From the NCBI RefSeq assembly GCF_009789235.1, contig NZ_WSTB01000001.1, positions 124,001 through 188,000 of the forward strand: a stretch of DNA of 64,000 nt, given 5' to 3'. The notes under the pieces were generated by a model. The model saw only the letters and a program-made list of their open reading frames with translations, was not told the origin of the DNA and made no database searches. Positions 1 to 7,728 of this stretch are shown one piece after another (position 1 is the first letter of the stretch; each line of letters starts with the position of its first letter). The position numbers were made by a program, and so were the translations under genes. Source of the stretch: Flavobacterium hydrocarbonoxydans. Its GTDB lineage: Bacteria > Bacteroidota > Bacteroidia > Flavobacteriales > Flavobacteriaceae.

Positions 1-987
1 TGATTGATTTGCCAGTTCAATACGAATATCTTTTCCAACATACACCCCAATAGGAAAAGGAGCATTTTCAATCAGTTGTCGAATCTTTTGTTCGCTATCC
101 TGAATTTTATAACGTGCCACCACATGATCTGTTACTTCGACCGCTATAACCACAATTCCCGAAATTGTGCCATCACTTTCTTTATGTGGCTGGTAAATAT
201 AATTGATGTAGGTGTTTTCTAGTTTTCCGTTACGCAGAAGCTGGACAGGAAGTTCATTTACTATTATTTTTTCTCCGGTTTTATAAACTTCAGCTAATAA
301 AGCTGCCAGGCCTTTATCCTGAGGCTCGGGGATAATATCAAAAATAGATTGGTTGACTACATTTTCGTCCTTTTTCCCCCACAACTCAATCATTTGATCA
401 TTGACAATTTCTACAGTATAATTTTTACCTCTAAGAACACACATCGCCACGGGAGCCTGTATAATATGATTTAAAAATCTATAATTACTTTCTTTCAGAG
501 CTTCTGTAGCCAGCACTTTTTGGGTCGTTTCGATCACCGTAATCAGAACGCCGCCTACCTTTCCGTCTTCAGTTTTGATTGGGGTGTATGAAAAATCAAA
601 ATAACAGGCTTCTTCATATCCTTTTCTATTCAGCATTAATTTAAAATCCGGATAACTAACCGACTGGCCATTCATTACATCCTCGAACATAGGCCCGATA
701 ATGTCCCAGGCTTCAGAAAAAGTTTCCGGAGTACTTATGCCTAAAGCTTTAGGATGTTTTAAATCTCCCAGAATCGTACGATAGGCATCATTATAAATCT
801 GAGTCATTTCGGTTCCCCAGGCAATATACATTCCGATAGGATTATTAAGCATTACTGCCACTAATGTACGAAGACTTTGAGGCCAGGCATCGGGGTTCCC
901 TAAAGGAGTTTTGCTCCAGTCGTTATCCCGGATGAGCTGTCCCATTTCGCCACCACCTTCAAGAAAATAATATTCATTATTTGTCAT
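1..987 (-). CDS. PAS-domain sensor protein, probable histidine kinase (N-terminal part, cut by window edge)
   Basis: The minus-strand frame is open from an ATG at 987 to base 1 (329 codons) without a stop, so the gene continues outside the window. It begins MTNNEYYFLEGGGEMG. At least two PAS-like domains are visible: one around residues 30-160, with the PAS-fold stretch MLNNPIGMYIAWG, and one from about residue 165, with QAPVAMCVLRG. A third appears to start near the edge (ENAPFPIGVYVGKD). PAS tandems of this kind normally precede a HisKA/HATPase core in Flavobacterium, but that core is not in the window, so kinase activity is inferred. The gene lies 15 bp downstream of a single-domain response regulator and is probably co-transcribed with it. 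No signal peptide or membrane segment is seen, so the visible part should be cytoplasmic. Confidence 0.8.
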   Translation of the reverse strand, partial: MTNNEYYFLEGGGEMGQLIRDNDWSKTPLGNPDAWPQSLRTLVAVMLNNPIGMYIAWGTEMTQIYNDAYRTILGDLKHPKALGISTPETFSEAWDIIGPMFEDVMNGQSVSYPDFKLMLNRKGYEEACYFDFSYTPIKTEDGKVGGVLITVIETTQKVLATEALKESNYRFLNHIIQAPVAMCVLRGKNYTVEIVNDQMIELWGKKDENVVNQSIFDIIPEPQDKGLAALLAEVYKTGEKIIVNELPVQLLRNGKLENTYINYIYQPHKESDGTISGIVVIAVEVTDHVVARYKIQDSEQKIRQLIENAPFPIGVYVGKDIRIELANQS

Positions 988-1002
988 ACGTATTCAGATA
1001 TT

Positions 1003-1452
1003 TTATGGCTGAAGAATAAAATTTTCTCTTTCAGGTTTTTTAAAATCAGGTTGTGTTGTCATTGTGATTGCTGTAGCGATTACCTTTTTTAGTTTAGCAA
1101 AATCACCCGGTTTTCGAATGTAATATAAGGCTCCTTTTTCGTAAACGGTATCTACGATTCCGAGATCAAGAGAGGTTGAAAAAATAATAACATGAAGGTT
1201 TTTTAATTTCTCTAAACGTTTTATTTCCATCAGGCATTCGAAACCATTTTTTCTAGGCATATTTAAGTCCAGGAAAAGGATATCCGGCAAGTTTTCTGCC
1301 GTTTTATCTTCCAGAAAATCCATAAGTTCTACGCCGTCATTCACGGTTACAAGTGTTACAGGAAGAGACAGTTCGTCTAAGGCTTCTCTAAAAAAATCGC
1401 AATCATCGTGGTCATCGTCAGCCAATAAAAGATTGTAATTTTGTATGTTCAT
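1003..1452 (-). CDS. Single-domain response regulator (Rcp1-like CheY family)
   Basis: The 149-residue protein is a receiver domain with no output domain. The acidic pocket is the ADDD cluster at residues 11-14. The phosphoacceptor is Asp62 in LFLDLNMP, the conserved Thr/Ser is in IFSTS, and the conserved Lys is in IRKPGD. The family acts as a phosphorelay partner of PAS/GAF-type histidine kinases. The sensor gene directly downstream (15-bp gap) is the obvious candidate partner. The order regulator-then-sensor suggests a two-gene minus-strand operon. The output target cannot be inferred because there is no DNA-binding or enzymatic domain. Confidence 0.92.
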   Translation of the reverse strand: MNIQNYNLLLADDDHDDCDFFREALDELSLPVTLVTVNDGVELMDFLEDKTAENLPDILFLDLNMPRKNGFECLMEIKRLEKLKNLHVIIFSTSLDLGIVDTVYEKGALYYIRKPGDFAKLKKVIATAITMTTQPDFKKPERENFILQP

Positions 1453-1699
1453 TGTTTGTAGGATAATTTGTTAAGTAAAATCAGGCAGTATGGTTGCTTT
1501 TTCTAAAAACTTTAAGAGTATTGTCTAAGCAACGTAAAGCTGCTTTTTATGGACTCTTACATTCCGTTTTCTGATAGACGAAAGTACGAAAAAAACGGTT
1601 ACATTATAAATTAGTGTTATGGCAAATTGTTTCTGTTTCTAAAAGGTTTTGTGTTCTTTTCAGTCAGTGCCTATACATCTCCTTATTCGTAAAGATTTA

Positions 1700-2050
1700 G
1701 CGTGTGTGAGATTCCTCCGGAATGACAAACTTTGAGTTAGAAAATCTGCGGAAGGAAAAGATTGTGTAGTATTATTTAATTGATTTTTTTTATGCGCTTA
1801 GTTTGTCATTCCGGAGGAATCTCTGAGTTTTTGATTGACTGAGTTTTGGGATTCCACCGGAATGACAAGATTGTGTTTTATCTTTTAATTTAATGACATT
1901 CGTAGCAATCTTATCTGTAGAGATTCAGCTTGTGTGGGATTCCTCCGGAATGACAAACTTTGAGTTGAAAAATCTCCAGGATTTCCGGAATGACAAACTT
2001 TGAGTTAGAAAATCAACGGAATCTGCGGAATGACAACCGTAGAGTAGAAA
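1700..2050. repeat. Cluster of dispersed repeat TTCCTCCGGAATGACAAAC, direct and inverted
   Basis: At least six related units occur: about 1709-1743, 1801-1826 (inverted), 1849-1870, 1937-1968, 1981-2012 and 2020-2049. The core is ATTCCtCCGGAATGACAAAC, itself containing the palindrome TTCCtCCGGAA, and it is often followed by TTTGAGTTAGAAAATC. The rest of 1453-2364 carries no open frame that looks like a gene. Similar intergenic repeats are common in Flavobacterium chromosomes as I recall them; the function is unknown. Confidence 0.75.
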
Positions 2051-2068
2051 ATTATGAAAAAGAAACTC

Positions 2069-2182
2069 TCTAACCTAGCCCAGATGGAAACGGCATCTCC
2101 CGATTTAGAAAAACAAGGCTTTTTTGCCGTAGTTTTTGTTAATCGGGAATATAGTGGACAGCTGGACAAGTGGTTCTGAAAT
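2069..2182 (+). ncRNA. Structured RNA-like element, copy 1 (possible Flavo-1 RNA)
   Basis: An outer helix can form between CCAG (2080-2083) and CTGG (2162-2165), next to the conserved AGCCC...GAT block. An inner helix forms between CCCGATT (2099-2105) and AATCGGG (2141-2147), enclosing a further AAAAAC/GTTTTT and GGC/GCC hairpin. Two other copies in the window (9218-9300 and 28403-28555) share the frame, with compensatory changes in the outer helix. A 41-codon open frame (2054-2179) overlaps the element but is probably fortuitous. Identity with the Rfam Flavo-1 motif is suspected from memory and not verified. Confidence 0.6.
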
Positions 2183-2321
2183 AACGAAATCGTCTGCTCC
2201 TAAAAAAAATAATTATTCTAAAACCTTGTATTTACTAGGGATTAAAGGATTTTATACAATACGCTATGGTACAATAAGAAAAAATTATAATTAATTTATA
2301 TTATAATTAGAAAAACCGTCA

Positions 2322-2329
2322 TACATTTG
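2322..2329 (+). promoter_or_regulatory. Promoter -7 box TACATTTG for the TetR gene
   Basis: The box matches the Bacteroidetes consensus TAnnTTTG. The predicted transcription start falls inside the adjacent operator-like repeat (2332-2342), which would allow autorepression by the TetR product. No clear -33 TTG is seen. Confidence 0.6.
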
Positions 2330-2330
2330 C

Positions 2331-2357
2331 CTAACGGTGTTAAACAATTTAATACTC
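2331..2357 (+). promoter_or_regulatory. Operator-like repeat, copy 1 (TAACGGTGTTA)
   Basis: The core TAAC-GGT-GTTA is an inverted repeat, followed by an AATTTAAT tract. The same unit recurs four times between the TetR gene and the efflux genes. Its position over the predicted transcription start is typical for a TetR-family operator. Confidence 0.6.
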
Positions 2358-2364
2358 ATTAAAA

Positions 2365-2958
2365 ATGGCAAGTAAAGATCGTATTTTAAGACAAAAAGAA
2401 GAGACAAGAAATAACATTCTTGAAGCTGCTTATGCTATCGTGAAAGAAGAAGGATGGCAGGGTCTGAGTATGCGAAAAATTGCGGATAAGATTGAATATA
2501 CGGCTCCTATTATTTACGAATATTTTTCGAATAAAGAAGCGATTTTGACAGAACTAACCGGTAAAGGTTTTATAAAATTATCGAAAGAGCTTCAGGAAGC
2601 AAAAGTAAAATTTGAAAAACCAGAAGATCAACTGGAAGCAATGTGGATGGCGTATTGGGATTTTGCCTTTACCGATACCGAAATGTATCAGGTAATGTTT
2701 GGCGTACAGATGAATTGTTGTTCGCAACAATGTTCGGCTGCCGAGGCTCCTTATAAATTATTTACTGCGGTGATTGCTGAAATTATGAAAAACAGTCAGC
2801 CTAGTGAAGAAGTCATCAAACAAAAATATTTTACTTTCTTTTCGGTTATTCATGGCTTAATTGCGATTAATATTATCAACAGAAGTGAAATGATGGAAAC
2901 GATTAATGCCCAAATTTTGAAAGATGCCATTGGTGGTATTATCAAATCGATACAATAA
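2365..2958 (+). CDS. TetR/AcrR family transcriptional regulator
   Basis: The 197-residue protein has the usual TetR length. The N-terminal helix-turn-helix is at about residues 10-60, including TRNNILEAAYAIVKEEGW and the recognition part KIADKIEYTAPIIYEYFSNK. The ligand-binding C-terminal half follows. A Cys pair (NCCSQQC, about residues 117-121) stands out and might bind metal or thiol-reactive ligands, but this is speculative. The gene sits directly upstream of an RND efflux operon on the same strand. It is surrounded by five copies of an operator-like repeat, so it most likely represses itself and the pump. A terminator-like hairpin (3000-3027) follows the gene. Confidence 0.93.
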   Translation: MASKDRILRQKEETRNNILEAAYAIVKEEGWQGLSMRKIADKIEYTAPIIYEYFSNKEAILTELTGKGFIKLSKELQEAKVKFEKPEDQLEAMWMAYWDFAFTDTEMYQVMFGVQMNCCSQQCSAAEAPYKLFTAVIAEIMKNSQPSEEVIKQKYFTFFSVIHGLIAINIINRSEMMETINAQILKDAIGGIIKSIQ

Positions 2959-2974
2959 AAAAAATTTCTTTTTT

Positions 2975-3205
2975 ACTTAACAGTGATAAATGATTTAATT
3001 AGCGTAATAATAAAACGCTATTTTTTTGAGAGTGTTACTTAACGGTGTTAGGTAATTTAATTAACGTAAAAGTTATGTTTTTTTCAACTTTTACTTAACA
3101 GTGATAAATAATTTAATACCGATTGTGAATATGAATCGGGCAGCATAACTATATGGATTTTTACATCCTTTTACTTAACGATGTTAGATAATTTAATAAT
3201 GATAA
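2975..3205 (+). promoter_or_regulatory. Four further operator-like repeats between the TetR gene and the efflux operon
   Basis: Units start at about 2975, 3037, 3093 and 3173. Each reads (T)TACTTAAC-rrTG-wTA followed 3-4 bases later by ATTTAAT. The variable positions alternate between GGTGTTA-like and AGTGATA-like forms. Spacing is 62, 56 and 80 bp. With the copy at 2331-2357 this makes five sites, so cooperative or multi-site repression by the TetR protein is the simplest reading. The last unit contains an ATG (3181) that opens a frame into the efflux gene, but it is unlikely to be the true start. Confidence 0.6.
3000..3027 (+). terminator. Terminator-like hairpin after the TetR gene
   Basis: TAGCGT (3000-3005) pairs with ACGCTA (3015-3020) around a 9-base loop and is followed by a run of seven T. 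It overlaps the end of the second operator-like repeat. Confidence 0.55.
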
Positions 3206-3279
3206 ATATAAATTTCAAGAATACCGTGAATACTATAATAAAAAAAGAGAATGTCCAACAAATTAAAACCAATAGAAAA

Positions 3280-4422
3280 ATGAAAAATGTAATTATAACC
3301 AGTTTTATCCTGGCACTGGTATTGAGCAGTTGCGCCGATAAACAACAAGCACCTGTAGCAGCAGCTCCGCTCCTGCCCGTTTTAGCTATCACGAGTTCAA
3401 ACGCTGTAACAGATGCTGAATATCCAGCGGCTTTGCAGGGTGCTGTAGATGTAGAAATTCGCCCGCAGGTTAGCGGAAACCTGGAAAGAATATATGTTGA
3501 CGAAGGGGCGTATGTAACTAAAGGTCAAACACTTTTTAAAATTAACGAACGTCCTTATCGTGAGCAACTGAATAATGCTTTGGCTAATCTTCATGCGGCT
3601 GAAGCGGCTTCGATTAATGCGCAGCTAGAGGTAGATAAATTAGCACCTTTAGTTTTAAACAAAGTAGTTTCGGACTATCAGCTGAAAACGGCTAAAGCTT
3701 CGCAAAAAATTGCTGCTGCCAATATTGAGCAGGCAAAAGCAATGGTAGGTTCTGCCAGAATTAATTTAGGTTATACTAATGTGACAGCTCCGGTAAGTGG
3801 TTACATCGGAAGATTGCCTAAAAAACAAGGAAGTTTGGTGGCTGCAGCTGATATCGAACCTTTAACCAACTTGTCTGATGTACATGAGGTTTACGCTTAC
3901 TTCTCATTAGGCGAAACGGATTTTATCAAATTCAAATCAGTTTACGCTGGAAATACATTGGGTGATAAAATCAAGAAATTACCTCCTGTTACTTTAATCC
4001 TTGCTGATAACTCGGCGTATCCTCAATTAGGGAAAATTGATATGGTAGATGGACAGTTTGATAAAAACACCGGAGCCATTACCGTTAGAGCAACTTTTCC
4101 AAACAAAAACGGAACACTCCGTTCTGGGAATACTGGAAAAATAAGATTAGGAGTGCAGCATGATGATGCGATATTGATTCCACAATCGGCTACTATCGAA
4201 ATGCAGGATAAAGTATTTGTTTTTACCGTAAACAAAGAAAATAAAGTTACCAAAATGCCAATTACCATCAGTGGAAAAAGCGGTACCAACTATTTAATCA
4301 GTGACGGTGTAAAATCGGGTGATCAAATTGTTTTAAGCGGTATCGACAAACTTCAGGAAGGACAATTGATTCAGCCTGAAAAACCAAAAGCAGCAGTGGC
4401 TCAAATCATTAATCAAAAATAA
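3280..4422 (+). CDS. RND efflux periplasmic adaptor (HlyD/AcrA family lipoprotein)
   Basis: This is the membrane fusion protein of a tripartite efflux pump and bridges the inner-membrane transporter and the outer-membrane channel. Start 3280 is chosen because the protein then begins MKNVIITSF and shows a clean lipoprotein signal with lipobox LSSC (Cys18). The frame is open from 3181, but those 33 residues are not signal-like and overlap a regulatory repeat. The biotinyl-lipoyl half (EIRPQVSGNLERIYVDEG), the alpha-hairpin with Ala-rich helices, and the second lipoyl half with beta-barrel (VTAPVSGYIGRL) follow in the family order. Length is 380 residues. The pump gene follows after 11 bp. Confidence 0.93.
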   Translation: MKNVIITSFILALVLSSCADKQQAPVAAAPLLPVLAITSSNAVTDAEYPAALQGAVDVEIRPQVSGNLERIYVDEGAYVTKGQTLFKINERPYREQLNNALANLHAAEAASINAQLEVDKLAPLVLNKVVSDYQLKTAKASQKIAAANIEQAKAMVGSARINLGYTNVTAPVSGYIGRLPKKQGSLVAAADIEPLTNLSDVHEVYAYFSLGETDFIKFKSVYAGNTLGDKIKKLPPVTLILADNSAYPQLGKIDMVDGQFDKNTGAITVRATFPNKNGTLRSGNTGKIRLGVQHDDAILIPQSATIEMQDKVFVFTVNKENKVTKMPITISGKSGTNYLISDGVKSGDQIVLSGIDKLQEGQLIQPEKPKAAVAQIINQK

Positions 4423-4433
4423 TTTTTACACAA

Positions 4434-7400
4434 ATGTTCAAAATTTTTATACAAAGACCTGTACTCGCAACCGTTATCTCCATATTATTGGTGATTTTGG
4501 GAGTACTGGGATTAACCAAATTGCCACTACAGCAATTTCCTGATATTGCGCCACCATCGGTTTTGGTTACGGCAGTATATCCGGGAGCCAATGCCGAAAC
4601 GGTTTTACGTTCTGTAGCACCATCGCTGGAAGAATCGATAAACGGTGTTGAGAATATGACCTACATGAGCTCTACAGCGAGTAATGACGGAACATTAGCT
4701 ATTACGGTTTTCTTTAAACTCGGTACTGATGCGGATCAGGCTGCAGTAAACGTACAGAACAGAGTAGCACAAGCTACCAGCCAATTGCCGGCGGAGGTTG
4801 TTCAGCAAGGGGTAATCACGGCAAAACAACAAAATAGTTTTATTATGGCCATCGGTATGTACACCGATGATGAATCAAAATACGACCAGACTTTTGTTGC
4901 CAATTATGCACAGATTAATATTATTCCTGAAATCAAACGTATTCCAGGAGTGGGATCAGCTGCTATTTTTGGTGGAACAAAAGATTATTCGATGCGTGTT
5001 TGGCTGAATCCAACACAAATGTCAACTTATAATGTGACGCCAAACGAAGTCATGAAAGCTATTCAGGACAAAAGTTTGGAAGCTGCCCCAGGGAAATTTG
5101 GAGAACGCAGTAAAGAAGTTTTTGAATATGTTATCAAATACAAAGGAAAACTAACCAAACCCGAAGAATACGAAAACATAGCCATTCGCTCGAATGCGGA
5201 TGGTTCTATTCTTCGTCTGAAAGACGTTGCGAGAATCGAATTAGGTGCGTATTCGTATAACAGTTTAACGCGTCTGAATGGTAAAAAAGGAATTGTAATT
5301 GGAGTAATTCAGTTAGCCGGTTCTAATTCGAATGATATTCAGGTGGCGATTAATAAACTGATGGAAAAACAAGCGAAAAGCTTTCCAGCAGGTATCAAAA
5401 AGAATATTTTTTACAGTACCAAAGTTTCATTAGACCAATCGATAGAACAAGTTCAGCATACTTTGATAGAGGCTTTTATATTGGTATTTATCGTGGTATT
5501 TATCTTCTTGCAGGATTTTAGATCTACACTGATTCCGGCGATTGCGGTTCCGGTTGCGATTTTAGGTACGTTCTTCTTCATGCAGTTATTTGGATTCTCG
5601 ATTAACTTATTGACATTATTTGCCTTAATCTTAGCCATTGGAATTGTGGTCGATGATGCGATTGTCGTCGTCGAAGCCGTTCATGCCAAGATGGAACACA
5701 AACATCTATCACCAAAAGTAGCTACCCACGAAGCGATGCACGAAATTACGGGTGCGATTATTTCGATTACGCTGGTAATGGCTGCGGTATTCTTGCCAGT
5801 TGGTTTCATGGAAGGTTCTACGGGAGTTTTCTACCGACAGTTTGCCTTTACGATGGCGATTGCAATTGTAATTTCGGCAGTAAATGCTTTGACATTGAGC
5901 CCTGCCCTGGCCGCTTTGTTCCTTAAAGACAATCACGCCGCACATGATGGCAATACTCCTTATGTAAAAAGAGGTTTTAAAGAAAAATTCTTCGACGGAT
6001 TTAATAGCAGTTTCAATTCTCTAACGAATCGTTATGTAAGCGGATTGCAGTTTTTAATCCGAAGAAAATGGCTTTCATTAGGCGGATTAGCACTCATTAC
6101 GGTGGCTACTATTATAATGGTAAAAACAACTCCGGCTGGATTTATACCTACAGAAGATCAGGGATTTATTGCGATTGCGGTAAATACACCATCTGGAACT
6201 TCGCTTGACGGAACTCAAAAAGTAATGACTGAGGCCGAAAATATTTTAAGCAAATTAGACGCTTCAAGAGACGTTACCGCTATTTCTGGTTTCAACTTGC
6301 TAACAAATTCTACAAGTCCATCATCAGCGGTAGTTTTTGTTTTGCTTAAGCCAAATGAAGAGCGTGGCGAAGTTAAAAATATCGACGAAATCATGAATCA
6401 GGTTCGTGGCCAATTAGGCACAATCTCTGGCGGAAGTTTCTTCGTATTCAGTTTCCCTACTGTTCCGGGTTTTAGTAACGTCGAAGCTTTGGATATGGTT
6501 TTACAGGACAAAACAGGTGGAAAATTAGATAAATTCAGTGGAATCTCTCAAACCTTCATTGGCGAATTGATGAAACGTCCGGAAATTGCCGTAGCGTTTA
6601 CCTCTTTCAAAGCAGATTATCCACAATTGCAATTGGATATCAATGACCAAAAAGCCGATCAATTGGGTGTGAATGTCAAAGATATTCTGCAAACGATGCA
6701 GGCCTATTTTGGTAGTGCGCAGGCATCCGATTTTAATAGATTTGGAAAATACTACCGTGTAATTGTTCAGGCTGATATTGCCGACAGAGCCGATCCATCT
6801 GCAATTGACAAAGTATTTGTGAAAAATAATAGAGGCGAAATGGTTCCCATAAACACACTGGTAAAACTATCCCGTATTTATGGTTCCGAAACGGCTTCGA
6901 GATACAATTTGTTCAATTCTATTTCGATCAATGCAATTCCAAAACCAGGATTTAGTTCTGGAGATGCCATCAAAGCAATCGAGGAAGTGGCTGCACAACA
7001 ATTGCCTGCAGGTTATAGTTATGAATTCTCAGGACAAACCCGTGAAGAAATTTCATCTGGTGGTCAATCGGCAACAATTTTCTTACTGTGTCTGATCTTT
7101 ATCTATTTCTTACTTGCTGCACAGTATGAAAGTTACATTTTGCCTTTAGCAGTAATCTTATCCATCCCTGCAGGTATTTTTGGAGTGTTTGTAGCGATTG
7201 GTTTAACCGGAATCGAAAACAACATTTACGTACAGGTTGCACTAGTCATGCTGATCGGACTGCTCGCTAAAAATGCCATCTTGATTGTAGAGTTTGCCGT
7301 ACAAAAACGAAAATCCGGTCAGGCATTAGTCAGAGCTTCCATCGAGGCTGCCAAATTGCGTTTACGACCAATTATCATGACGTCTCTTGCTTTTGTGGTG

Positions 7401-7598
7401 GGATTAATTCCGATGATGAGTGCCAAAGGACCATCAGCACAAGGAAATCACTCGATCAGTATTGGAGCAGCAGGCGGAATGGTTTCTGGAGTAATTCTTG
7501 GGTTGTTTATCATCCCGGTTTTATTCATCATATTCCAACATTTACAAGAAAAGGTTTCCGGAAAACCGGTAGCCGTAATTCATAACGAAGAAAAATAA
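4434..7598 (+). CDS. RND efflux transporter, HAE1/AcrB-type inner-membrane pump
   Basis: At 1054 residues this is the normal AcrB length. It begins MFKIFIQRPVLATVIS, as AcrB homologues do. Proton-relay residues are visible: Asp407 and Asp408 in GIVVDDAIVVVE of TM4, and Lys946 in GLLAKNAILIVEFA of TM10. Two large periplasmic loops separate two blocks of six transmembrane segments. The C-terminal GxxS-type motif region (GPSAQGNHSISIG) is intact. The substrates (drugs, detergents or bile-like compounds) cannot be predicted. It is encoded between the adaptor and a small membrane peptide plus channel gene, forming a complete efflux system. Confidence 0.96.
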   Translation: MFKIFIQRPVLATVISILLVILGVLGLTKLPLQQFPDIAPPSVLVTAVYPGANAETVLRSVAPSLEESINGVENMTYMSSTASNDGTLAITVFFKLGTDADQAAVNVQNRVAQATSQLPAEVVQQGVITAKQQNSFIMAIGMYTDDESKYDQTFVANYAQINIIPEIKRIPGVGSAAIFGGTKDYSMRVWLNPTQMSTYNVTPNEVMKAIQDKSLEAAPGKFGERSKEVFEYVIKYKGKLTKPEEYENIAIRSNADGSILRLKDVARIELGAYSYNSLTRLNGKKGIVIGVIQLAGSNSNDIQVAINKLMEKQAKSFPAGIKKNIFYSTKVSLDQSIEQVQHTLIEAFILVFIVVFIFLQDFRSTLIPAIAVPVAILGTFFFMQLFGFSINLLTLFALILAIGIVVDDAIVVVEAVHAKMEHKHLSPKVATHEAMHEITGAIISITLVMAAVFLPVGFMEGSTGVFYRQFAFTMAIAIVISAVNALTLSPALAALFLKDNHAAHDGNTPYVKRGFKEKFFDGFNSSFNSLTNRYVSGLQFLIRRKWLSLGGLALITVATIIMVKTTPAGFIPTEDQGFIAIAVNTPSGTSLDGTQKVMTEAENILSKLDASRDVTAISGFNLLTNSTSPSSAVVFVLLKPNEERGEVKNIDEIMNQVRGQLGTISGGSFFVFSFPTVPGFSNVEALDMVLQDKTGGKLDKFSGISQTFIGELMKRPEIAVAFTSFKADYPQLQLDINDQKADQLGVNVKDILQTMQAYFGSAQASDFNRFGKYYRVIVQADIADRADPSAIDKVFVKNNRGEMVPINTLVKLSRIYGSETASRYNLFNSISINAIPKPGFSSGDAIKAIEEVAAQQLPAGYSYEFSGQTREEISSGGQSATIFLLCLIFIYFLLAAQYESYILPLAVILSIPAGIFGVFVAIGLTGIENNIYVQVALVMLIGLLAKNAILIVEFAVQKRKSGQALVRASIEAAKLRLRPIIMTSLAFVVGLIPMMSAKGPSAQGNHSISIGAAGGMVSGVILGLFIIPVLFIIFQHLQEKVSGKPVAVIHNEEK

Positions 7599-7599
7599 T

Positions 7600-7713
7600 A
7601 TGGAAAATTATATAACGACCATTCTGGTGACAATCATTTTTGGTCTCGCCTACATATCCTACAAAATTTCGAAAGATCTGGACAACAGAAATGATATCTG
7701 TTCAGAAAAATAA
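7600..7713 (+). CDS. 37-residue single-span membrane peptide within the efflux operon
   Basis: An ATG one base after the pump's stop codon opens a 37-codon frame starting MENYITTILVTIIFGLAYIS and ending DICSEK-stop at 7713, 15 bp before the channel gene. One transmembrane helix spans about residues 5-22, followed by a charged tail (KISKDLDNRN). There is no cleavable signal or lipobox. The tight fit between pump and channel genes suggests translation. By analogy only, E. coli AcrZ is a small helix that binds AcrB; no sequence relationship is claimed. It could also be a non-functional spacer frame. Confidence 0.6.
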   Translation: MENYITTILVTIIFGLAYISYKISKDLDNRNDICSEK

Positions 7714-7728
7714 AGAAGAATTATAAAA

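Noticed and set aside
2054..2179. 41-codon ORF starting MKKKLSNLAQMETASPD
   Set aside because: It lies almost entirely over the structured element at 2069-2182, and the other copies of that element do not keep an open frame, so the ORF is probably a by-product.
3181..3279. Upstream ATG extension of the efflux adaptor gene
   Set aside because: The extra 33 residues overlap the fifth operator-like repeat and destroy the lipoprotein signal; the ATG at 3280 gives a clean lipobox.
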